Program-made: the position numbers and the translations under genes
Assembly: GCA_023436175.1 (NCBI GenBank)
Contig: JAEZKE010000034.1
Span: 1 to 28,531 of the forward strand
Source: Methanobacteriota archaeon
Lineage (GTDB): Archaea; Methanobacteriota; Methanobacteria; Methanobacteriales; Methanobacteriaceae
DNA length: 28,531 nt
Direction: 5' to 3'
The notes under the pieces: generated by a model
Told to the model about the DNA's origin: nothing
Seen by the model: the letters and a program-made list of their open reading frames with translations, nothing else
Database searches by the model: none
Shown: in pieces, positions 21,341 through 28,531 of the stretch
How the letters are laid out: each line of letters starts with the position of its first letter
Numbering within the stretch: position 1 is the stretch's first letter

Positions 21341-21897
21341 AAGCTGAATCCTCCAAAAAATAATTTTAGTTATTTTATGATTTTTATTTCTTTAATTCCA
21401 TTTAAGGTTTAATACGCATTTATAATACTTTAATATGATACTTACGATTGATTCCACTTATAATAATCGTTCAATCATATTAATAACAATTATCCTACTG
21501 AAATCCATTCCACTTTAATAGAACAGAATTGTAGTATTTTGATTATATATTATTAATCTATAAGATTAAAACTTTACTATATTGTTATAAAACAACCGAT
21601 TCGTATCAATATACAATTTGATATTAAAGAAACATACGTAACATTATAAAAATAATTTTAATTTTTTATTGCAATTAATTTTAATGTTTCATTAAATATT
21701 TAAGTCAATATAGCATTATATCCTCCCATATTCCAAATATAAGATTTTAAATTTTTTAAAAATAAAATATTTAGGCATTAAACAAGTTAAAGTAATGTCC
21801 ACCACATTTTACACAATTAATTTGCATGCCTTTGATTTTTAGAGAGATATCAGTTATAGTTTATAACAATGATACGATCATATACTGTATTTTTCAG
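21341..21897. other. Intergenic region between polC and nrdD, with nrdD promoter
   Basis: On the - strand TATTATAAATGCG (21414-21426 region) is a plausible nrdD TATA box. Just upstream of it on that strand, GATTGA (21446-21451) and TCAATC (21471-21476) form an inverted repeat that could be an operator. Two ATTCCACTTNTAAT-like segments occur near 21451 and 21507. The rest is AT-rich and holds no gene that I can support. Confidence 0.4.
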
Positions 21898-24800
21898 TTA
21901 TAAGAATACATCCAAAGAACTTTGTTTTGATTTATCACTTTCAAACAGCGAATTTATCCCGGATTCAAGTATTTCTATCCTTTGGATCAGATAAGTATCA
22001 ATTGGATACCTTTTAGCTAATTCTTTTGAGATCTCAAGATACTTAACAACTGAACCCTTGGATATGCTGAGTATCAAATTTGAACCGCAGGTACATTCTC
22101 CAGAAAGTGGTATTCGTCTATACTTCTTGTTGCATTTAGTACATCTAACTTTTTGCCGGGAAAATGCCCTTGAGTTTCCTGCCATGTCCGGTAAAAAGTG
22201 AGACATAAGAACGCCCTCCACAACTCCCTTCTGGTCAACAGCCCTTATCTTTTCTGCAATTTTAACCTGTTCTTCTACCTTCTCTTTCATGGTAGGAAGC
22301 ATCTTGTAAAGACATAATTTTGGCCCGCTGTGGATGCTTGAAGTGTTGTGTGAAAACATGAGGCCGTGGTACTGGTCTTCTGTACCAAGTCTTTTTTTAA
22401 CGTTATCTACAAGATCGAGAACATCTGAAGGTGTAGCAAATTCAAGGGTTTTTTCATACAGTTCCAGTGGAAGTGTAGGCATTGCGTCAATATTATGAGA
22501 TTCATCATCGATTTCTTCAGGATCTATCCTTGATGAAAGAACCAGTGGAGCGTCCATTTTTCCTCCCCTTGAACTTGGAAGGTATATCTTCGAGAAGTTG
22601 ATTAACGCATCTAAAAGAAGCATTACTGCGTCTTCATCACTGTCACAGTTTCTTCTTTTTGCAGAATGGAAATATGGATGTGCATAACAGCATGCTGCCT
22701 TTGTAAATCCTACAATTCTTCCTAAAACACCGGCAGAAGTGTGTGGAGCAAGACCGGCTACTAAATGTCCAACTAAGTCTTCGATCTCATTAACATTATA
22801 AAATCTGTCCAGGTGGTAAAAGTTTTCAAGCAGATCATCCATAAATTTTGAGACCCTCACAAAGTATTCTGCACAGTTTTCTGAGATTATTATATCCTGA
22901 ATCTTTATTTCAATGATTTGATCATCATTTTCAAGTATATTTCCATAACAATCATGAGTATATCCAAGTTCAACTAGTTTTGCAGGAGTTACTCCTACTT
23001 CCTTAGGTATAAAATGAGTAATAGGCAAATCAGTAGAGTCATGCCTTATTGTGGCATCTTTAAAGGTAAATACATCATTTTTAGCCCGGAGTATCCCCTT
23101 TTCAAGCGGTTCAGGGAATTTTTCTTCAGATATCATTCCTATTACCCCTTTTATTTCATCTAATCTCCTAACCCCAACATTTTCATATGCCTTTTTAAGT
23201 AAACTTGCTAAATTAATTTTTTTCTTTCCAGCCCCTGTTGGCTCCGTTCTTCCACCACATACCGGGCATTTGGCATGGAATGAACTTACCCCGCATTCTA
23301 TGCATTTACATCTAGAAACATCGACTGTTATAGTTCCTTTTTTGGCCGCTTCAATGATGTTACGTCTCATTCCTCCGTTGGTACCTATTGGGAACAGTGC
23401 ATGAGGTGCAGGTTTCATTTTCCTTTCCTTTGTTTTTTCAGGCCTTCCAACTCTTGTACCAATATATGTTGGAGCTTTTGCCATTATTTTCACAGGAGAC
23501 ACTTCGTTTAGCGCTTCTAATGTTGTAATATCTTTTTCAATATCCAAAGGCTCAACAAGAGTACTGAGCAGTACATTTGCATGATCATAATCTATTACAA
23601 CTTTATTATCTTGAACCCTGTGAGGAACCCCTATAACTTCCAAAATTCTTTTGGGAGGCTCTATGTCCAATATTAAATCATTTTTTACCGCTGCATCATC
23701 ATAATTTTTATACAACCAGCTTCTCAGTTCATTTAAATCATCACGTGAGACATCATGATAAAAATAAGTGTACTCTGGATGTAAAGGAACATTATATTTC
23801 CTTGAAAGTTCAAATGCCTCTTCTGATCCAATATCATTGATTGTATCTAAATTTAAATCCTGCCCAGTATCTTCAGAATATTCAGGAGAATTCTGGACTG
23901 TTTTAATCCACCATTCTTCACACCATGCAGAAGGTAAAAGTACATGGTTATTTCTTAAAAATTCACCAAATGCAACCAGTATGTCTCCTAAAAATAGAAT
24001 TTCTGTTACATCTTTTTTAATTTCCCTTGCATGCGCTATGGATTCTACTTTAACTACATTTCCATTCCTTAATTTAACTATTGGACCTTCTATAGTGTCA
24101 CATGGAACAACACACATTCCTTTACCCGGCCTTTCAATCTTCATCTGGGTTCCGACTGCTAAGAACTCCACAATTTCCATGGTTAATGGACTGATTCCCA
24201 TTGCAGCTAGGCCAGAATTCCTTGAACGGCCATATCTTAATCTAAATCCGCCTTTTGCCTGAGGATATGATAAAACTGGCCTTCCACCAATTATATCTCT
24301 CATATATTTATCATTTACTTTAGGGGCGCCTTCTTCTTTATCATCTGATTTAGTACTTCCTTTTGCAAATTTATCCAACCAGTTCCAGCCATCTATTTTC
24401 AATTTACTGGCGTATTTCATGACTTTTGGGGCTTTCTGTATAACTCCCTCAGCTATCGCAAGGAGAGCTCCACCCCTAATACTATTGGTTTCTACACGTT
24501 CTAAATCACGATGCGAAACCTCTATCTGGTCAGTAGCTTCCCCTGTTACTTCTACCGGAATATTTTTTACTGCAAGCCTTACTTCATCAGGAGTTGGTGA
24601 ATACTGAAGATTGGTAACCTCAGATTCATAAAGCTCAACTTCTTCCACGTATCTCTCAACTTCCATTTCTGTAGGTTTGTAAACATCAAGATCAAGGGAA
24701 AGCCTTATGTATTCCCCGATTAGAACTGCCATTGCTGCCGCAGTTCCTCCAGCACTTCTTATAGGGCCTGCAAAATAAACAGCAAAATACCATGTATGAT

Positions 24801-25188
24801 CAAAGTTTTGTTTAATTTTGACCTTTGCAATTCCCTCAAGAGGCGCAGCAACTACTCCTTCAGTTAAGATAGCAAGGGCAGTTCGCAAGGCCTGGTCAGC
24901 TTTCAGTTCTTTAATTTCAATTGAATCTTCTTTATCTTCTTCATCAGGCGTTGATGCAATTTCTTTTGCTATTTGAAATGCCACTTCTTCCCTGGATAAA
25001 TCATTTTCTAATTCTTTGATTCTTTTTGCGACGCCTTTTGGACCAACCAACCCTTCTACTCGCTCCGCTAAATCCTTGGCAAGAGGTATCTCTGGCTCCA
25101 TATCCATATCGTAACCTTTAAGCCGTGCCTTTTTAGCTATAGCGTACAATTTCTCTGTTTCTTCTTCTAAAATCTCGAAATACCCCAT
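21898..25188 (-). CDS. polC: DNA polymerase D large subunit (DP2)
   Basis: This is the catalytic subunit of the archaeal replicative polymerase PolD. The 1096-residue protein starts MGYFEILEEETEKLYAIAKKARLKGYD and has the family motif YFAGPIRSAGGTAAAMAVLIGEYIR. A zinc motif with CIECG and CPVCGG lies near residue 630. The catalytic loop is NCDSDEDAV (847-855) with Asp849 and Asp851, followed by RGGKMDAPLVLSSRIDP. A second zinc site (C1016, C1019, C1032, C1034) sits near the end. The last eight residues, QSSLDVFL, fit a PCNA-interacting (PIP) motif. No intein interrupts the gene, although inteins occur in this family. The start ATG has GGGAG just upstream. The small subunit DP1 is not in the window. 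Confidence 0.95.
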   Translation of the reverse strand: MGYFEILEEETEKLYAIAKKARLKGYDMDMEPEIPLAKDLAERVEGLVGPKGVAKRIKELENDLSREEVAFQIAKEIASTPDEEDKEDSIEIKELKADQALRTALAILTEGVVAAPLEGIAKVKIKQNFDHTWYFAVYFAGPIRSAGGTAAAMAVLIGEYIRLSLDLDVYKPTEMEVERYVEEVELYESEVTNLQYSPTPDEVRLAVKNIPVEVTGEATDQIEVSHRDLERVETNSIRGGALLAIAEGVIQKAPKVMKYASKLKIDGWNWLDKFAKGSTKSDDKEEGAPKVNDKYMRDIIGGRPVLSYPQAKGGFRLRYGRSRNSGLAAMGISPLTMEIVEFLAVGTQMKIERPGKGMCVVPCDTIEGPIVKLRNGNVVKVESIAHAREIKKDVTEILFLGDILVAFGEFLRNNHVLLPSAWCEEWWIKTVQNSPEYSEDTGQDLNLDTINDIGSEEAFELSRKYNVPLHPEYTYFYHDVSRDDLNELRSWLYKNYDDAAVKNDLILDIEPPKRILEVIGVPHRVQDNKVVIDYDHANVLLSTLVEPLDIEKDITTLEALNEVSPVKIMAKAPTYIGTRVGRPEKTKERKMKPAPHALFPIGTNGGMRRNIIEAAKKGTITVDVSRCKCIECGVSSFHAKCPVCGGRTEPTGAGKKKINLASLLKKAYENVGVRRLDEIKGVIGMISEEKFPEPLEKGILRAKNDVFTFKDATIRHDSTDLPITHFIPKEVGVTPAKLVELGYTHDCYGNILENDDQIIEIKIQDIIISENCAEYFVRVSKFMDDLLENFYHLDRFYNVNEIEDLVGHLVAGLAPHTSAGVLGRIVGFTKAACCYAHPYFHSAKRRNCDSDEDAVMLLLDALINFSKIYLPSSRGGKMDAPLVLSSRIDPEEIDDESHNIDAMPTLPLELYEKTLEFATPSDVLDLVDNVKKRLGTEDQYHGLMFSHNTSSIHSGPKLCLYKMLPTMKEKVEEQVKIAEKIRAVDQKGVVEGVLMSHFLPDMAGNSRAFSRQKVRCTKCNKKYRRIPLSGECTCGSNLILSISKGSVVKYLEISKELAKRYPIDTYLIQRIEILESGINSLFESDKSKQSSLDVFL

Positions 25189-25678
25189 ATTGCTCCCTTA
25201 CCATACTAAAAGTACATTTTATATGAAAATCATTCACTACATTCTACTGCAGTATGTAACTAATTAAGATCAACTTCGTTTAATCATAAAAAGTAAAAAT
25301 GCGATCTTGCTTATTCTTATAGGTTTAAATAGATAATAAAGCTTACTGTGGGGCCCTTATAAATTCCTAAATTGTGTATATTCCACATTAAATAGAGATC
25401 ACTTTATGAAAAATTAATAGTTATTAACACAACAAATGAAAATATAATATGCTGACAGAATAGAGTTTTATTAATCTAAAAAGACGTAAAAATCAGTTAT
25501 ATTCATATCGATAAATGTTCTATAGATAACACATTATCATGAGTTGTTACCAACTAAACAGTACTCAAAATGCATTTAAAACAGATATTGGAACTTAAAT
25601 AGATAAATACTTAACAATTTATTACATTATAAGACCATGAACTAAAAAGTTTCCCAGAAGTTACGGAGTGCATTAACT
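25189..25678. other. Intergenic region upstream of polC
   Basis: The region is AT-rich and has no gene that I can support. TTAAATAGATAA occurs twice (near 25325 and 25597). A short GGGGCCC lies at 25351-25357. A TATA-like AATTTATTACATTATAAG near 25616-25632 may drive the small ORF at 25679; it recalls the TTTTTATTACA element of the array promoters but lacks their BRE flank. Confidence 0.35.
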
Positions 25679-25795
25679 GTGGATAATTTAAAAAATAGAT
25701 TAACAAGATCATATGTTAATAAAAATGTTATTTTATCAATTTTAACTCTCTTTACAGTGATAATAACCACAACACCCGCTTATGCATCATTATAA
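25679..25795 (+). CDS. Possible small secreted or membrane peptide, 38 aa
   Basis: GTG at 25679 follows GGAG (25665-25668) at about ten bases. The product has a basic start (MDNLKNRLTRSYVNKN), a hydrophobic core (VILSILTLFTVIITTT) and PAYA before SL, a textbook signal-peptidase site, and it ends two residues later. It is therefore either a signal-peptide-like membrane peptide or the remnant of a secreted protein gene cut short by the TAA at 25793. An ATGCATCA direct repeat flanks the stop. No family is recognised. Confidence 0.35.
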   Translation: MDNLKNRLTRSYVNKNVILSILTLFTVIITTTPAYASL

Positions 25796-25906
25796 TGCAT
25801 CAGTTTAATTTTTCCACCCATGTCGATTTGAGAATATCAAAAATAAATATAATATTTAACAGATCTTCAATTTAATCATTGAATTCAAGCCAAAAGTATA
25901 TTTAGA

Positions 25907-26614
25907 TTACGATTTAAATAAATTATCTATTAAGCTATTAACATCTGAAAAAAACTTCTTATTATTGATACCCCTTATTTCTAAAGTTTTAACTAAATCT
26001 GGAGGCATATTCAAATTATTTTCAGTCATTGATTTTAATAAAACAGCCATTTCTATAAGCCTTATTCTTTTATTAATTGAACCATCTTCAATGCCTGTTT
26101 TAATGGAATTAATTAAAAGCACGAGAATATCCTTTCGAATTTCCATAATTTTCCTTTCATTTTCATCAGGAGAAGCCAATGTTGCAGGAAACATGGCAAA
26201 TTTCCTACCTTTTTCAATTACATCTTTCATGACTAAATTATCAACAATTTTAGTTAAATCAAATCTTCCAGAGAGAAAATAATTGTAAATATGAATATAG
26301 TCTGGATATCTTACTGCAAAATCAAAATAAGCATTTCTATAAGCAAAAATTTTATCAATGCCCTTTTCTGCATTTTCCATCTCTTTTTTTATTAGAGATT
26401 TCATAATTTTAATGCCCCTAAGGACAACTGCAAAAAAAAGACTATCTTTATTATCAAAATATAAGTAAAGAGTTGCTTTACTCATTCCAGCATCCTTAGC
26501 AATGTCATTCATTGAAACATCATCATAACCTTTGGAAAAGAATAGTTTTTCAGCAGTACTGATTATATCCTCCTGCTTCTGTTTTCTTTTCATTTCTTTT
26601 CTTTCTAAAGACAT
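25907..26614 (-). CDS. TetR/AcrR-family transcriptional regulator
   Basis: ATG at 26614 (MSLERKEMKRKQ) has GTGATT just upstream. The earlier in-frame ATG at 26638 lacks a Shine-Dalgarno, so 235 residues are preferred. The N-terminal helix-turn-helix is typical: IISTAEKLFFSKGYDDVSMNDIAKDAGMSKATLYLYFDNKDSLFFAVV. The helical C-terminal ligand domain is diverged, so the effector is unknown. Such proteins usually repress a neighbouring gene, but no transporter or enzyme operon is directly beside it. It lies between mer and the polC region on the same strand as both, and a terminator separates it from mer. Confidence 0.85.
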   Translation of the reverse strand: MSLERKEMKRKQKQEDIISTAEKLFFSKGYDDVSMNDIAKDAGMSKATLYLYFDNKDSLFFAVVLRGIKIMKSLIKKEMENAEKGIDKIFAYRNAYFDFAVRYPDYIHIYNYFLSGRFDLTKIVDNLVMKDVIEKGRKFAMFPATLASPDENERKIMEIRKDILVLLINSIKTGIEDGSINKRIRLIEMAVLLKSMTENNLNMPPDLVKTLEIRGINNKKFFSDVNSLIDNLFKS

Positions 26615-26773
26615 CACAATCACTTGTTGCCGGATCATAGATAAAACAATGTTACTTACTTTATGATTTTAATTTAATATATGTTTAGTAAAAAGAATTT
26701 GAAGTAAAACTTAAATTAGTTCCCGAATAGTAATGAGTTAATTAATTTAAGTTGATAAAAGCTTTTAAAAAGA

Positions 26774-26792
26774 GGAGAATTGAAAATTCTCC
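26774..26792 (-). terminator. Terminator of mer
   Basis: GGAGAATT and AATTCTCC form a perfect 8-bp stem with a 3-base loop. On the - strand it is followed by TCTTTTTAAAAG. It lies 57 bases after the mer stop, with an additional TTGGA/TCCAA pair between. Confidence 0.65.
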
Positions 26793-26848
26793 AATTTGGA
26801 CTTTTTAATCCAATTGGTGATGTTACTATAAAGTTTGGACTAAAAAAA

Positions 26849-27825
<977 letters not shown>

Positions 27826-27844
27826 GCATTTAAATCTATCCGAA

Positions 27845-27857
27845 CTATAAAAATACT
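27845..27857 (-). promoter_or_regulatory. Promoter of mer
   Basis: On the - strand ACAAAGTATTTTTATAG gives a TATA-like TTTTTATA with an A-rich BRE. The start would fall about 15-20 bases before the mer ATG, next to the GGTGAT site. A second TATA-like ATTTATACC lies further upstream near 27880-27890. Confidence 0.45.
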
Positions 27858-28531
27858 TTGTGTTTTAATTGCAATCGAAAGGTATAAATAGTGGATTTAA
27901 AACCATGTTAGCAGATTTATTTAGAAATACACTATATATGTTATATATTATTTAAAAGTAGGGGAATTTCTAAGAAATAATAAGGTGTATACGGCTAATT
28001 TTTAAAATCTAACTTTAAAAATGTTTGATTAAATGAAGTAAGATTTATATTATTATTTTTTTAGTTTAAAGTCATAATATTATGAATTTAATTGCATGAT
28101 TGTTTTTAGTGATCTTATCTAAGTCAAAGTAGAAAAAATATATATATGGTAATTCATAAATTAAAGTGTCACAACAAATTTCTTAAACTTAATAATTTGT
28201 GCAGTATTTTCTAATAAGTTTGTTAATCTACAGGTTGTGGCTATAGTATGCGCTGGTTTGAAGTTGTTTCGAACTGTGCAAGAAATTCTAATATGCTTGT
28301 AAAACTACAAGTGTTTAGTATTATATGTGCCATGATTTAAGGCGTCGGCTGGAGTGTGATAATATCATTCTGTGAAAGCTGGTTTTTCCGATTGTGGCTA
28401 TAATGTATGAGGGCTTGAATCGTTTGCAGAAATGTAGAAATATTCGAGTTTGATGTTGGTTTGGTAGATTTGTGGTGATTTTTGGTTGCTACTGAAAATG
28501 TACCCCCTTTTCAATTTAAGTTGAATAAGGT
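27858..28531. other. Right-end region without recognisable gene; imperfect repeat
   Basis: I see no supported ORF. The first half is AT-rich. From about 28200 the + strand becomes G/T-rich. It contains an imperfect direct repeat, TTGTGGCTATAGTATGCGC (28234) and TTGTGGCTATAATGTATGA (28393), about 159 bases apart, each followed by a CTTGAA/TTTGAA word. A small hairpin, CTTGTA/TACAAG, is at 28296-28311. It could be the edge of a neighbouring element or a decayed gene. Confidence 0.3.

Noticed and set aside
23051..24262. + strand ORFs of 117 and 164 codons inside polC
   Set aside because: They lie within conserved catalytic and zinc-binding parts of polC on the other strand and look like antisense frames (Ser/Pro/Phe-rich).
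28260..28285. TTTCGAACTGTGC as a tRNA T-arm
   Set aside because: No matching acceptor stem, anticodon arm or CCA context could be found around it.

Overview
The window comes from the chromosome of a methanogenic archaeon, most likely of the order Methanobacteriales (Methanobacterium-like). This rests on F420-dependent methylene-H4MPT reductase (mer), the archaea-specific DNA polymerase D large subunit (polC), a class I lysyl-tRNA synthetase, an anaerobic NrdD, GGTGA/GGAGGTGA Shine-Dalgarno sites and very AT-rich intergenic DNA with archaeal BRE/TATA promoters. I see no rRNA, tRNA, CRISPR array, transposase or prophage gene.

Left arm (1-5.66 kb). After the 3' end of lysS comes the most unusual part: eight very small genes in a row (1232, 1929, 2685, 2928, 3234, 3737, 4376, 5287), all on the + strand. 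They encode three kinds of peptide: aromatic Phe-Pro/His-rich (two), 27-30 residue hydrophobic peptides with K-x4-K-x4-K (three), and secreted Arg/His/Tyr-rich peptides with a signal sequence (three). The protein classes are unrelated, but most genes carry the same control cassette. It consists of a repeated upstream AT-rich block, a near-invariant BRE/TATA, an inverted repeat that starts 24-26 nt downstream (so at the predicted mRNA 5' end), and a GGAGGTG Shine-Dalgarno. None of the predicted mature peptides contains Asp or Glu. This looks like one co-regulated, diversifying peptide system and is the main candidate for something undescribed.

Middle (5.98-16.7 kb, + strand). A cytoplasmic sugar-dehydrogenase-like propeller fused to a ten-cysteine domain is followed by a free-standing copy of that domain. 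Next is a tight operon: fumarate reductase flavoprotein, its iron-sulfur subunit (short, lacking an HdrB-like half), an aspartase/fumarase-family lyase, and a rubredoxin fused to an FMN-dependent alpha-hydroxyacid-dehydrogenase-like enzyme. Together these could turn aspartate into fumarate and then succinate. An amino-acid permease that appears to start at ATT follows, then a candidate structured RNA, then a two-gene operon for a UGSC-family protein (Cys version) and its usual large partner.

Right arm (16.7-28.5 kb, mainly - strand). Genes are a small helical protein, a ferredoxin-nitroreductase fusion, a HEPN-domain protein, nrdD with a six-codon leader ORF, polC, a TetR-family regulator and mer. 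Two additional tiny + strand ORFs (18870 and 25679) are possible. The last ~700 bases hold no recognisable gene.
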